From: Pelagophyceae sp. CCMP2097
Taxonomy: Eukaryota > Sar > Pelagophyceae
Reading direction: 5' to 3'
Length of the DNA stretch: 54,969 bases
Assembly (NCBI GenBank): GCA_026770575.1
Contig: MU657228.1
Coordinates: forward strand, 60,011-114,979
Shown: one piece after another, positions 31,447 to 41,398 of the stretch
How positions within the stretch are numbered: the first letter of the stretch is position 1
Layout: each line of letters begins with the position of its first letter
Notes under the pieces: model-generated
What the model was told of the DNA's origin: nothing
What the model saw: the letters and a program-made list of their open reading frames with translations, nothing else
The model's database searches: none
Position numbers and translations under genes: made by a program

Positions 31447-34400
31447 CTACTTTGGCGCCTTGGGGGCCTTTGTCCCAGCGACCGCCTTTGGCTGGCCGCG
31501 CAGCGCCTGGACTCGGCGGCGCGCGGCGCACTGGAGCGTATTCGCCGCAGAGTCGAGCTCCCGGGCCTCTAGTTTTTGCAAAAGCTCTTTGGCCTGTAAG
31601 GCGTCCGCGTAGAGCCCGCCGTCGGCAAACGAGGCATCCACGAGCGCCGCCGGCGAAAGCGGTGCCGCGAGCGCGCGCGTCACGGCTTCGACGACGGATG
31701 CCGTCGCGGCGACAAGGACGGCGGCGGCGTCGGAAGCGACGCGCCACTCTGAGCACGGCCGCTCCGAAGCCGGCCGGTCGTAAAACGCATTCGCGGCGGC
31801 CACGTGGAGCTTCTGCGCGCGCACAACGTCGGCCTCCGTCGCTGCGCCGCCGAGGAGCGCCTCGACGGTTGGCGCGGCGAGGTCGATGGCGGCGTCGAGG
31901 GCGGACACGCCGTCCGCGTCGCGCTTCCGAGCGTCGGCTCCGGCGGCCATCAGTGCTTCGACAGCGGCGCCGTTGCCGGCGAGCGTGGCCACGAGGAGCG
32001 GCATGCGTCCCCGCGCGTCGGCGCAGTCGACGTTAGCGGAGTCGCACCAGGCCTTGAGCGTCTCTGCGTGCCCTCTCGCGGCCGCCGCGTGCAGCGGCGT
32101 TTCGCCGTCCAAGTCGTCGCGCGCCGCGGTGAGCAAGACCGAGGGCTCTGATGAGACGGCGAGCCACTTTGCGTCGGCTCCACCGAGGCCCACGAGGGCG
32201 GCGAGGGCCAACGGCGCCGGCGACCCGCAAGTCGCGCTCGCACCCGCACTGAGCAACCAGACCGCGCAGGCGCCCGCCTGAGCTTCCACGGCAAAGTGCA
32301 GCGCGGAGAAGCGCCGCGGCGCCGCGGGCCGCGGCGCCGCCGACGCCGGCGGCGCGGGCGCCTCGGCCTCTGCTCCCGCGGCCCCCGACGGGGGCGCCGC
32401 TGAGGGCGCCGCAGCGTCCTCCGGCGCGGCCGACGGCAGCAAGCCCTGCGAGCCGTGCGCGGGCGGCGCGGGCGGGGCGATTTGTTCCAAAAATGGCAAT
32501 TCGACGAGTTGGTCCAGCACCGCCCCTCGGTTCAACAGCGCGACGAGCGCGACGACGGCGTCGTTGCCGAGGCGCCGCGCCGAAAGGTGCACTAAGGTGA
32601 GGCCGCCCTCGGCCGAGCACGGCCGCAGCACGTCTTGCAGAGAGACGTCGCGCCGCGCCGCGAGGCGCGCTAACACGCCCGCTCTTTGCGCAGTCGACTC
32701 TTCGAGACCCCCACCGCCGACGCGCGCGGGCAGGGGCTTTGATGATGTCGAGTCGACGACGCGGTGCAGCGGCGTCCTCCCTTTGGAGTTTTGCAGGAAC
32801 AAAAGCTCAGGGGCTCGCGCGAGCCTCTGCGTCGTCGCGCGTGGCTCCAGAGCCTCCGCAAACGCGTCTAAAAGCTTGGCCGTCACCGTCAACCGCAGCT
32901 TGTCCGCGCGAGTTTGGCCCGCGCGGTCGTTGTGGAATTGAGCGACACCGCGCGGTAAAGTCGTCCCAACGTCGAGCAATTCAAAGACGAGGCGGTCCAT
33001 GCCCGGGAACCCACATCGAGAACAGGCGACGTGGAGAGGCAGGTTGCCTTTCAAGTCTTCGAGGTTGGGGTGCGCGCCTTTGCGGAGCAGCGCGATTGCG
33101 GCGGTGGCGTCGGCTCGATTTAAAGCCGCGTGGAGAGGCGTCTCGCCGCCGGCGTCGCAGCAGTTGACGTTTGCGCCGTTCAACGCCAGCAAATCGACGA
33201 GGCAAGTCGACGGGGCCATGGCTAAATGTACAGTGAGACCGCCGCAAAACGAGACTCCCACGCCAGATACACCTTGCACTGCATAGTGCAAAGGGAATTT
33301 GCAAGCTTCGTCGGCGACGTTGACGTCCGCGCCGGCGTCGAGGAGCTGCTTCGCCAGCGCGAAATCGAGGTCTTCAGAGCAGAGGATCATGTCCTCAGCC
33401 GGTGCAACCGGTGCAACGTCCAGAGGCACCTTCTTCTTCTTCTTCTTCTTCTTTCTCAACACGCTGGCCAGCTGCTTGGCCGTGATCAAGTCGAGGCGCC
33501 GCTGCACGGCCGCGGCGAGGCCTTTTTGGAGCGTTTCCGCGAGGGCGTCCGCGGCTGGCGAAATGAGAGCGAGCTTAAAAAGTGGCGCCCCGGCCACGAC
33601 CTCGTCAAAGTCGGCGCCCCGATTCAGCAGCAGCGCCACATCACCAACACTCCCGCGCGCGAGCGCCCACGCGAGCGGCGTCCAACCGTTTCCGTCTGCC
33701 AAATTGCAGTCCGCGCCCGCATTTAAAAGCTCTGCGGTAAGCTCCGACTGCGCTCCTGTAAGCGCCGAGATGAGCGCCGTCGAGGCATTTCGGTGCCGCC
33801 GCGAGTCGTCCGCCGATGCGTCGAGCGCCGCAGCCCAGTGCGGCAGCGTCGGGCCGCCGCGCTCGTCTAATGCAGAGGCCGTTTGCGCCGCCGCCGCCAC
33901 CGACGCGGCAGCAGCGTCGGCGGCCTCTTTATCAAAGGCCGGAGGTTCGACGGCGTTCTCCGCATCCGCGGGCTCCGCCAGCGCGGCCTCTGCGGCCTCG
34001 TCGAACAAGGCCTTTGCCCCAGAAACTTGCTCCTCGAACACTCTGTCGTACGCCGCGACGCCACGCTCTTCGAGACGATTGACGCGCTGCTGAGCGCGCC
34101 GCGCGAGCGCCAGCACGAGTTTGCGCGCGCGCAGCTCCAGCGCCGCCGTCTCGCCGGCGAAGATCGCCTCGTCGGCGACGGTGGTTCGCGCCATCTCCGC
34201 GGTCACGGGATCGCATAAAGCCGCCAGCGCCACGAGGCCGCCCATGGCCACCGTCGCCGCGGCGAACATGTCGATGCTCATCGGCTGGTTCGATTCGTCG
34301 GCGTCGGCGTCTAAAGCCAAAGCGGTGACGATTTCGACGGCGCGCGCGTGTTGCGAATACGTCGCCGCAGCATCTGCGAGCGTCGCCAGCGGCGCGGAGA

Positions 34401-37383
34401 GCACGCGCACGAAGGCCCACCACGCCGCGCCGCCGTCGACGTCGCGCAGCAGCGCCGGGTCTTCGAAGACTTGGAGTACAGAAGCTTGCTCTGCTTGTTC
34501 GCCCACGTCTTCTTCTCGGCCTGCGCATTCCGGGGCCGCCGCCTCTTCGACTTTGGCGCCGTCGGGCCTCCAGGCCCGGGCCTGTTCGAGGAGCTTGGCG
34601 CGGCCGGCGGGCGATTGTGCGAGCGCGAAGACGAGTTCCGTGGCCGCCTCGCTGACGTCGCTTCGCAGGAGCGTGGCGTCAGGCGCGCGTCCCCAAAACG
34701 GCCCTTCGTCAGTCGACAAGTCGACAGTGACGAGAGACAGCGCCAGCCGCGCCGATTCGTCCGTCGTTTGCGGCTGCTGCGGCGGCGGAGGCTCGTCGCC
34801 CGCGCTGGCACGACGAGCCGGCGATGCGGCTTCCGACGTCGGAGCGTCCCATCCCGCTCTGTCCAGAGAAACCACCTGCGGGCCGGGCCGCGCGAGGCGC
34901 GCGAGGATGGCCGCGGCGACGGCGCGGACGGCGGCGCGGCGCGGCTCCGGTTCGTCTTTTGTCGCGGGGGGCGCTGTCTCGCGGAGCAGCTTCGCCAGCG
35001 GACTCTCTTCCATTCCCTCCACATCCTCTCCCAGCTCCGCGACGGGCTCGACTGCGCTCCAGTCCAAGTCGAGCGGCGCCCACATCTCCGCCACCGCCTC
35101 TTTCGAGTGCTGCACTGCCTCCTTCGTCAAAGGCCCGCGCGCCAGCGCCGCGTCCAAAACATGCGTCGCCTCGGCCGCCAGCAACGCCCACGCCGCTTGC
35201 GACACGGAGGCGATTTGGAGCAAAGCGTCGAGGGCCAGGCCCGCGCCGCAGATTTGGTCGACGGCCACGCGCGCGTCGACGCCGCCCTGGGCCTCGGGTG
35301 CCTCCGCGTCGACGGCACCGGTTTCTGCCGCGTCGGCCGGCGGTTCGGTTTCGGCCCAGGCCTGGACGATTTGCACGAGGGGCCTGAGCACGTTTGGGCT
35401 CTCGCCGAGGGCCTTTGCCACGTCGGGCTGCGCCGCGAGGAGGCCGACGAGGCGCGCGGCGCGGATCCGCGCGTCCGCGGGCACCGCCTCCGCCAGCGCC
35501 GCCGCCAGAGCCTTGCGGTCGAGGCCCGGCGCTTTCGTGTCCACGGGCAAATCCACGAGGCTCGGCTTCTTCGTGGCCACGGGTTTCCCCTTGGCGTCCA
35601 CTTTCGGGACTTCTTCCATAATTTCCGCGGTAAAGTCAAACGCCGCGGCGCCGAGGCGGTGCAGAACCTTTTCGATCGCGAAGCGCAAAGAGACGTCGGA
35701 CGTATTCGACAGCAGCTTGAGCAAGAGGCCGCCGATTCGGTTCTCGCCGCGGGCCAGCACGGAGACGGCGCCGTCGCCGAGGCGGGCGCACCGCTCGACG
35801 CAGCGGCAGACGAGCTTTGCAAAGGCGACGATTTCTGGGCTGTAGGCTTTGGACACGTAAGACACAGCCGCCGCCAGCGCCGCCGAGATGGCCGCCGCGC
35901 AGTCACACAAGTCCCTCTTCACAGCCTCGTCCTGCGGCGCCTCGTCGTCCGGCGCCTCGTCATCCGGCGCCTCGACGTCCGGTGCATCGACGTCCGGCGC
36001 CTCGGTCGGCGCAGCGGTGCCGTCGGCGGTCGGCGCGTCGTCGCTGCAAGAGTTCTCGCCGCTGACCATCAGCAGGCGCTCCAGCACGCGCACGCAGTGC
36101 TGCAGCTCCTCGCCGGGCGCGGCACCTATAGGACGGCGCGTGGCCGTAAGTGGCCTCTGCGGGGAGGAGGGGTATGGCTCACCGGAGTCGGCGGCTTCGT
36201 GCGCCAGGGCGTGCGTGAGTTCGACGAGTTGCTCGGTGCCGGCGGCGAGGATCGCTTTCGGCAGGCCCGCGGCGTGGGCATTGCTTGCAGCGTCGAGCAT
36301 CTCCAGGGCCAGCAGCCGGACATCACCCTGTGGGGCGCGCGCCGCCACCGCGAGGAGCGCCGCCGCGCCGCCCGCCGAAACGAGCTGCAACGCGGCGCCT
36401 CGGCGCGCGACGCAGCCGCGCTTTGAATCGTGGACGTCCAACAAAAAACGCAGCGCGACGAGGGTCGGCCGAAGGACGAGGTCCTGGTCGATTGCCGCGG
36501 CCCGCGCCGCCGCTTCTTCTTCCTCTTCCGCCGACGGCGCCGCGCCCTTTGCCGCGCCCTTTGCCGTGGCCTTTTCGGGCGCGCCCTTGGCGTCGGGCTC
36601 GGCGGCGGTGGCTTCGGCATCGGCCTCAGCGGCGGCGAGGCGCTTAGCCTCCGTCGCGAGGAGTGATACGCAGGCCTCAATCGCCCCCGGCAGCCGCAGC
36701 TTGTCGCCGACCTTCTTCGCGTCTGTTTCGTCGACGGCCGCCGCCGCGCGCACGAGCGCGTCGAAGCAGGCGACTGCCGGGACGACGACTTTGCGCGAGG
36801 CGTGGCGGAACAAGTCCGTGAAGAGCTTCCCACCATGGAGCTTATGTTTCTTCTTGTCGCACTTTTCAAAGAAATCCAAGCAGTGCGGCAACGCCCCGCC
36901 GTCGCCCTGGAACCCGAGGTAGTCGCGCGCGCACGCCTGCGTGCAGAGGCCTCGATTCGCGCAACGACGGCGCCTCGGCACGCACGATGCCCGCCTCGAC
37001 GATTTCGGCGTTCTTCTTCTTCTCGACGCAGAGCTGGAAGAGCGGCACCGCCAGGTCGCCCTGCAGCATGGACTCGTGGCTCTCGCAGCACCTTCCAATC
37101 GCGCCTGCGCGGCCCGGGCGTCGCAAAAGCGCAACGTCGAGGACATGGACCAGTGACCGCTGGCACTGCGAGCGCCACGGCCGCGGGCGCCACGCCCGTC
37201 GGTCCTTCCGAAACGCCGCCGACGGGGCTCTCGACGGCTCGTTCCGGGAGGCGCACCGAGCTTCGTCGGTGCGTCCTTCGCTTTGAGTTGCTTCGCTGTC
37301 TTGCGCCACTCCGCCTTCGTACGCTGCTGCGCCTCCTTCTCCGCCGCCGCCTCCGCCGCCGCCTCCGCCGCGGCGTCCGCCAT
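31447..37383 (-). CDS. Giant ankyrin/armadillo-repeat protein with IQ motif
   Basis: A reading frame of nearly 2,000 residues, almost free of introns in a neighbourhood where genes are heavily split. The start is taken at MADAAAEAAAEAAAEKEAQQ (37383). An armadillo-type segment near 36.9-37.1 kb (AIGRCCESHESMLQGDLAVP) lies in a different frame, so one or two introns or shifts occur near the N-terminus. The middle is helical and Ala rich. Ankyrin repeats follow (ELLNAGADCNLADGNGWTPL, ALLRKGAHPNLEDLKGNLPL, LLDAGADVNVADEACKFPLH, TPLHAAAARGHAETLKAWCD), with a Lys-8 run between blocks. The C-terminus has an IQ-like calmodulin-binding helix (AANTLQCAARRRVQALRG). The closest idea is an ANKAR-like cytoskeletal or ciliary scaffold; the function is unknown. 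Confidence 0.8.
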   Translation of the reverse strand: MADAAAEAAAEAAAEKEAQQRTKAEWRKTAKQLKAKDAPTKLGAPPGTSRREPRRRRFGRTDGRGARGRGARSASGHWSMSSTLRFCDARAAQARLEGAARATSPCCRATWRCRSSSSASRRRRTPKSSRRASCVPRRRRCANRGLCTQACARDYLGFQGDGGALPHCLDFFEKCDKKKHKLHGGKLFTDLFRHASRKVVVPAVACFDALVRAAAAVDETDAKKVGDKLRLPGAIEACVSLLATEAKRLAAAEADAEATAAEPDAKGAPEKATAKGAAKGAAPSAEEEEEAAARAAAIDQDLVLRPTLVALRFLLDVHDSKRGCVARRGAALQLVSAGGAAALLAVAARAPQGDVRLLALEMLDAASNAHAAGLPKAILAAGTEQLVELTHALAHEAADSGEPYPSSPQRPLTATRRPIGAAPGEELQHCVRVLERLLMVSGENSCSDDAPTADGTAAPTEAPDVDAPDVEAPDDEAPDDEAPQDEAVKRDLCDCAAAISAALAAAVSYVSKAYSPEIVAFAKLVCRCVERCARLGDGAVSVLARGENRIGGLLLKLLSNTSDVSLRFAIEKVLHRLGAAAFDFTAEIMEEVPKVDAKGKPVATKKPSLVDLPVDTKAPGLDRKALAAALAEAVPADARIRAARLVGLLAAQPDVAKALGESPNVLRPLVQIVQAWAETEPPADAAETGAVDAEAPEAQGGVDARVAVDQICGAGLALDALLQIASVSQAAWALLAAEATHVLDAALARGPLTKEAVQHSKEAVAEMWAPLDLDWSAVEPVAELGEDVEGMEESPLAKLLRETAPPATKDEPEPRRAAVRAVAAAILARLARPGPQVVSLDRAGWDAPTSEAASPARRASAGDEPPPPQQPQTTDESARLALSLVTVDLSTDEGPFWGRAPDATLLRSDVSEAATELVFALAQSPAGRAKLLEQARAWRPDGAKVEEAAAPECAGREEDVGEQAEQASVLQVFEDPALLRDVDGGAAWWAFVRVLSAPLATLADAAATYSQHARAVEIVTALALDADADESNQPMSIDMFAAATVAMGGLVALAALCDPVTAEMARTTVADEAIFAGETAALELRARKLVLALARRAQQRVNRLEERGVAAYDRVFEEQVSGAKALFDEAAEAALAEPADAENAVEPPAFDKEAADAAAASVAAAAQTASALDERGGPTLPHWAAALDASADDSRRHRNASTALISALTGAQSELTAELLNAGADCNLADGNGWTPLAWALARGSVGDVALLLNRGADFDEVVAGAPLFKLALISPAADALAETLQKGLAAAVQRRLDLITAKQLASVLRKKKKKKKKVPLDVAPVAPAEDMILCSEDLDFALAKQLLDAGADVNVADEACKFPLHYAVQGVSGVGVSFCGGLTVHLAMAPSTCLVDLLALNGANVNCCDAGGETPLHAALNRADATAAIALLRKGAHPNLEDLKGNLPLHVACSRCGFPGMDRLVFELLDVGTTLPRGVAQFHNDRAGQTRADKLRLTVTAKLLDAFAEALEPRATTQRLARAPELLFLQNSKGRTPLHRVVDSTSSKPLPARVGGGGLEESTAQRAGVLARLAARRDVSLQDVLRPCSAEGGLTLVHLSARRLGNDAVVALVALLNRGAVLDQLVELPFLEQIAPPAPPAHGSQGLLPSAAPEDAAAPSAAPPSGAAGAEAEAPAPPASAAPRPAAPRRFSALHFAVEAQAGACAVWLLSAGASATCGSPAPLALAALVGLGGADAKWLAVSSEPSVLLTAARDDLDGETPLHAAAARGHAETLKAWCDSANVDCADARGRMPLLVATLAGNGAAVEALMAAGADARKRDADGVSALDAAIDLAAPTVEALLGGAATEADVVRAQKLHVAAANAFYDRPASERPCSEWRVASDAAAVLVAATASVVEAVTRALAAPLSPAALVDASFADGGLYADALQAKELLQKLEARELDSAANTLQCAARRRVQALRGQPKAVAGTKAPKAPK
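33431..33455. repeat. Trinucleotide (TTC/GAA-type) microsatellite in coding sequence
   Basis: Repeated CTT/TTC units on the plus strand encode a run of eight Lys in the ankyrin protein on the minus strand, between two ankyrin blocks. Length variation here would change only the linker. Confidence 0.85.
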
Positions 37384-37845
37384 CCCGACGGGGGATAAAA
37401 CTGCTGGGCGCTGCACTTTCGGCGAGCTTGCTTCGGGCGCCCACAAGGGGTGCACCGAGTCGCACCTCCAGCGGCTGGCTGGGCCTCGACGATGCTGGGG
37501 TTCTCGTGGGCGGCACCGGCGCTGCGCTCTTTCCGCGTGCGGACTTTAACGGCTCGCCACGCGCCGCTGTCGTCGTCGACGTCTTCTTCGGCGTCGATTT
37601 TGTGCCGCGCCCTGCGGTGCCCGTCGGACGAATGGTGAGTCGCCGCCCTCTCCCAAGTAGGAGGGGCCTCGCAGGCAACACGAAGCCATGCGGTGCTAGG
37701 CTCCGCCGAAGTTTGTCGAGTGCGAGCACGACAACGACCGCTTCGTCGAGCCGCTCAACAGCCGTGCCTGCGTGGCTCGCGGCGCGGCTGCGCCTGCTGC
37801 CGGCGCGCCTGATCGACGGCTCACTCGAAACGATCATGACGGCTT
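37384..37845. other. Spacer with ambiguous coding potential on both strands
   Basis: On the plus strand 37484-37632 reads LVGGTGAALFPRADFNGS and VVVDVFFGVDFVPRP, followed by a plausible intron (GTGAGTCGCC to GTGCTAG, 37633-37700). On the minus strand the same DNA reads a basic disordered segment (TKSTPKKTSTTTAARGEPLK) that could be a 5' exon of the ankyrin gene. I cannot choose between them. Confidence 0.3.
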
Positions 37846-38910
37846 ATGCACGCAACAGCCGACGATGGTGCACGGCCTCTAACAATATCGCGCGGCAGTG
37901 ACGTCTTCATCCGAGGTTTGCCGCGCTTCGACATCTTAGCGGTCTACGACGAGATCATCACGCAGAGGACGCGCGGCATTACGTTTCCAAGTTGGGAAAG
38001 GCTTTTAGCCGAGATCGAAGCCGGGAAGCTTCTGCACGCGGCGAACGAACTGCGGCACGAGGATCCGGCGAGGTGGGGTCCGCGGTTTACGAGGAAGGAG
38101 GACGCGATCCGCTGCCTGCTCGACGAGCACGACGGCCTCGGCGACGGTCTCGCCGAATTTTGCAAGGCGCATGAGGTTGAGTGGAGCAAGGAGTCCATGA
38201 AGACCCATCATGAGTGGAACCGACCCTCTAACTGGATTCCGACGCCGGACGATCTCCGCGCGCGCGGCCACTTCCCAGAAATCTTCGCCGGTTTCCTCAG
38301 CGAGGCAACGGACTCTTCGATCCAGAACTCGCAGGCAGCGGAGTACAAGAAGATGCTAGAAATCATCACCAGCATCTTGGGCCTGAGAGAAGACTACCGT
38401 GACGAATCGAGTGAAACCGCCGAGATGCTACGCGACCACCTCCTGCGGCACCACGGCTCCTGGGACCAACCCGATCGTGGCGGCTGCCTCGACGAGCTGC
38501 ACAGCTGTACGAATCCGCGGGAGATCGCAGGGTTCGCAGAGATGGAGCCGCCGGAGCTCATCAACGTTCTGCGAGAGCGGACGCGCCTGCAGAATCTCGG
38601 TCCCGACGTCCACTACGACCGCCTTGATGACCTGCAGGGCACGAGCTCGCTTGCCATGCTCCGGTGCAAATACGAAATCGAAGACGCTGGGAAAAGGCTA
38701 CGCAACTGCGCCCGGTCCTACGCCAGTCAAGTCCAGATGTGTGAATGCGTCCTCGTGGAGCTGCGCGACGCGAGCGGCAAGCCCACCGCAATCGGCCAGT
38801 TCGACATGGCGAAGGCGGAGTGGGTCCAGATCCGCGAGACCTGCAACCGCATGCCGACCGACGCGACGAGGGCCGCCTTTATCGGCTACACGGCCGTCAT
38901 TCAAGCGTGA
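37846..38910 (+). CDS. PcfJ-like protein
   Basis: A 354-residue intronless frame (start ATG at 37846). The C-terminal third resembles the PcfJ family of bacterial plasmids and phages: LRCKYEIEDAGKRLRNCARS followed by YASQVQMCECVLVELRDASG, KPTAIGQFDMAKAEWVQIRE and TCNRMPTDATRAAF. This reproduces the family's Cys-x(2)-Ser/Tyr core, the hydrophobic strand after it, and a closing Cys-Asn-Arg turn. The N-terminal two thirds (FPSWERLLAEIEAGKLLHAA, HHEWNRPSNWIPTPDDLRAR) is soluble, charged and unrecognised. PcfJ function is poorly understood even in bacteria. The lack of introns beside intron-rich genes fits acquisition by transfer, but intronless MYND genes show that it is not proof. The family call rests on motif memory only. 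Confidence 0.6.
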   Translation: MHATADDGARPLTISRGSDVFIRGLPRFDILAVYDEIITQRTRGITFPSWERLLAEIEAGKLLHAANELRHEDPARWGPRFTRKEDAIRCLLDEHDGLGDGLAEFCKAHEVEWSKESMKTHHEWNRPSNWIPTPDDLRARGHFPEIFAGFLSEATDSSIQNSQAAEYKKMLEIITSILGLREDYRDESSETAEMLRDHLLRHHGSWDQPDRGGCLDELHSCTNPREIAGFAEMEPPELINVLRERTRLQNLGPDVHYDRLDDLQGTSSLAMLRCKYEIEDAGKRLRNCARSYASQVQMCECVLVELRDASGKPTAIGQFDMAKAEWVQIRETCNRMPTDATRAAFIGYTAVIQA

Positions 38911-38922
38911 CGGGCGCGGTCC

Positions 38923-39024
38923 ATGCAAAGAGGCAACGACGACGATGAGGAGGAGGAGGAGGACGACGACGACGGTGTTGACGACGACGACGACGATGAC
39001 GACGACGTGTATCGGTACCGGTGA
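38923..39024 (+). CDS. Tiny acidic ORF on a GAC/GAG repeat
   Basis: Thirty-three codons starting MQRGNDDDEEEEE and ending DDDVYRYR, 13 bp after the PcfJ-like stop. It lies on a (GAC/GAG/GAT)n microsatellite (about 38937-39008). It may be a separate peptide, the acidic tail of the PcfJ-like protein reached by splicing, or simply an open repeat. The last is most likely. Confidence 0.25.
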   Translation: MQRGNDDDEEEEEDDDDGVDDDDDDDDDVYRYR

Positions 39025-39489
39025 TGATCTTGGATGCGCAACTGGAGGACGAGCCGCGCCTCGCTTCCGGGACATTCGAAGTAAATACCAAAACTCATCT
39101 CCTGTTCGACGGCTCGGCGTTCCAGAGGTCGCTCGGTCTGCCGTGCCGCGTCGTCGGTCTGCATAATCTCACGACCAGATCAGCCTCGCCGCACGAGCGG
39201 TCGTGGACCCCGCCCGCTTGCACAGCGGGCGCCCGCCGTCGGCTCGCCGGCGTCGGCGCGGCCGCGGCCCGAGACGTTGAAATACGTCGAATCTACCGGC
39301 TGTCCCGTCGACGCGTTGGCGCGGCGGGCGCCTAGTAGGAATTCCTAGATCTAGCGGACCTCTTTTTTGGAACTTTTGGAACGGCCCTCAAAGTTTTTTT
39401 CGGCGAAGTCGGCTCGCACGGCTTTCAAGCCTGAGGCTTGTTCGAACTTTGTGTGACTCGCCGCGCGCGCCGGGCCTCGCCGCGCCGCC
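39025..39489. other. Intergenic with a 12-bp palindrome
   Basis: 465 bp before cyclin L. TAGGAATTCCTA at 39336-39347 is a perfect palindrome extended on the right by GATCTA; related sequences occur at 40484-40495, 41622-41631 and 45290-45300. No gene was seen. Confidence 0.5.
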
Positions 39490-41398
39490 ATGTCGGCGGA
39501 CTTGGGCGACGAGGATGAGCCGCAGGGCACGCTGCTGGCGCTGAGCGTGCTGGAAAACTCACCTTCGAGGCAGGACGGCATCAGCCAAGCGGTCGAAATC
39601 GAGTGCGTTGGAGCATCGACCCCGCCTAAACGGCGGGCCGGCGCCGCACGCGCGCGACGCACGCCTTTTCGCCCCACGCCGGCTGGGGCCTTCTCGTCAT
39701 GCGCGCCTGCCGCGGAGCGTCCTTTTTGCAGGCGGCGCATCTGGGCGTGCGAGCTCGTGCAAGAAGCTGGCATTCTGCTCAAGCTGCCACAAGTCGTCAT
39801 GTGCACGGCGCAGAACCTGGTACACCGCTTTCTCTACCGGAAATCCCTTGCGCGCTTCGACGCATTTACCGTGCAAGCCGGCGCCCGTAAGACACGGGAG
39901 AACAAAGTCGGGCGGTGGCGCAGAGCGCGGCAGTCTGTCCAAGGTGGCCACTGTCGGATATGCGGGGTCTTTCATCCCGTTGACTAGGTGGCCATGGGGT
40001 GTTTCTTCCTGGCTTGCAAGATTGAAGAAAAGCCGAAGCGTATCCGCGAGACTCTCTTCGCGTTTGACTTCATCTGGAAGCGCCGGACGGCGCAGGCCAC
40101 CGAGGGCAAGCTGGAGTTGGGCGGCGCGCGGTACAACGCCTGGAAGGCAGAACTTGTCAAAATGGAAAGGCACGTCCTAAAGGAGCTCGGCTTCTCTTTC
40201 TACATTATTGATCACGCCCACAAGTTCATCCTCTTCTACATCAAGTTCCTCGACGGCGACCGCGCTTTGGCGCAAAAGGCGTGGTCGTACCTGAACGATT
40301 CGATGCGGCTGGACGTCTGCCTCCGCCACAGAGCCGAGGTCATCGCGTGCGCCGCCATCTTCATGGGCGCTCGGGCGCTCGGCATCAAGCTCGTCGTGGA
40401 AGAAGGCTGGGGCTGGTGGGACGTGTTTAATGTCGAGAAGGACGAGTTTTTTGCAGCGTCGATAGTAGTCCCCTCGACCCTTGTAGGAATTCCTATAGGA
40501 TTGAGTTTCTAGACCCTTGTATAGGATTGAGTTTCGAGACCCCACTTCGGAGGCATGGAAATGTCCAGAGACCTTCGTCGGAGGCCCGCTGCTCACGCTT
40601 CCCTTTAGGCTCGACACTGTCGTGGCGGCGATTTTGGGCCTGTACAACCTGCGGCCGGTGGGCGGCCTCCCCGTGAAATGGCACGAAGCGCTGTGCCCGA
40701 AACCGCACATCACCGACGCCGACTTTGACGCGCAGCGCGCCAAGTTGGAACCGCCGCCGCCGCCGCCGCCGCCGCCAAAGCCTGCGGAGGACACCGAGGC
40801 GATTGAGAAAGCGGCCAAGGCGGCAAAGGCCGCGGCAAAGGCCGCGCGCGACGAGGTGCGGAGCCTCCTCTGGGGCGAACCGCCATCACCGTCGTGGCAA
40901 AAACCGCGCGATGGCGGTGGAAACACTCGCGTGTTGAATGATCCGTCTGACGCGCTTAGGAACGCAAGTCGGAGCGGTCCGAGCACGACCGCTCGCCGCG
41001 CGCCGGCCGAGACACAAAGGACTCGGACAAGTCGCGAGACAAGTCGGTGCGTAAAGCGCCGGGGGCGGCCGAGGCCGCGGCGGAAGGGTCACCGTCGTTT
41101 CGAGAGCGTCCGCCCGGTCAGAGAGGCGCGCTCCCGAGAGGCGCGCTCCCGAGAGGCGCGCTCCGTAGGACCGCCGCGACCGGGACCGGGACCGGGACCG
41201 CCGCGACCGCGACCGCGTGCGCCGCCGCGCCCCGTTTGCGTTTCGTCTTTCCTTAAAGTCGGCACGTGTGAATCCGCGGTACCTCTGTAGGACCGGCGCG
41301 ACCGCGACCGCGACCGCGACGACGACCGCGGCGACCGACGACGAAAGAAGCGGTCGCCGTCGTACGACAAGCACTCGAAGCGGTCGCGCAACGACTAA
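39490..41398 (+). CDS. Cyclin L-type cyclin with RS/RD tail, spliced
   Basis: Partner of CDK11-type kinases in transcription and pre-mRNA splicing, expected in nuclear speckles. It starts MSADLGDEDEPQGTLLALSV with NSPSRQDGIS, as in the L-type N-terminus. The cyclin box follows: WACELVQEAGILLKLPQVVM, HRFLYRKS, VAMGCFFLACKIEEKPKRIR, ERHVLKELGFSFYIIDHAHK and YLNDSMRLDVCLRHRAEVIA. After the box come LDTVVAAILGLYNL and a Pro-9 run. The tail is RS/RD rich once two introns are removed (41047-41168, and about 41216-41290): SERSEHDRSPRAGRDTKDSD, RRDRDRDRDRD, then RRRKKRSPSYDKHSKRSRND to the stop at 41396-41398. An alternate unspliced reading gives a Pro/Arg tail and is rejected. Confidence 0.88.
40476..40537 (+). 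repeat. Tandem duplication with palindrome in cyclin L intron
   Basis: GACCCTTGTA...TAGGATTGAGTTTC occurs twice in succession (40476-40511 and 40512-40537). The first copy has an extra GGAATTCCTA that creates the palindrome TAGGAATTCCTA. It lies in an intron ending TTTAG near 40608. Confidence 0.8.
41047..41168 (+). repeat. Cyclin L intron ending in three 15-bp copies
   Basis: The 122-bp intron (GTGCGTAAAG to CTCCGTAG) ends with GAGAGGCGCGCTCCC three times in a row (41121-41135, 41136-41150, 41151-41164), the last running into the 3' splice site. Confidence 0.85.

Noticed and set aside
34121..36426. Two long plus-strand open frames (574 and 692 codons) opposite the ankyrin gene
   Set aside because: They are antisense shadows: Ala/Ser/Arg-rich low-complexity translations with no domain, while the minus strand gives clear ankyrin repeats.
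41169..41289. Pro/Gly-rich tail of cyclin L from unspliced reading
   Set aside because: Removing two short GT-AG introns gives the RS/RD tail expected of L-type cyclins.
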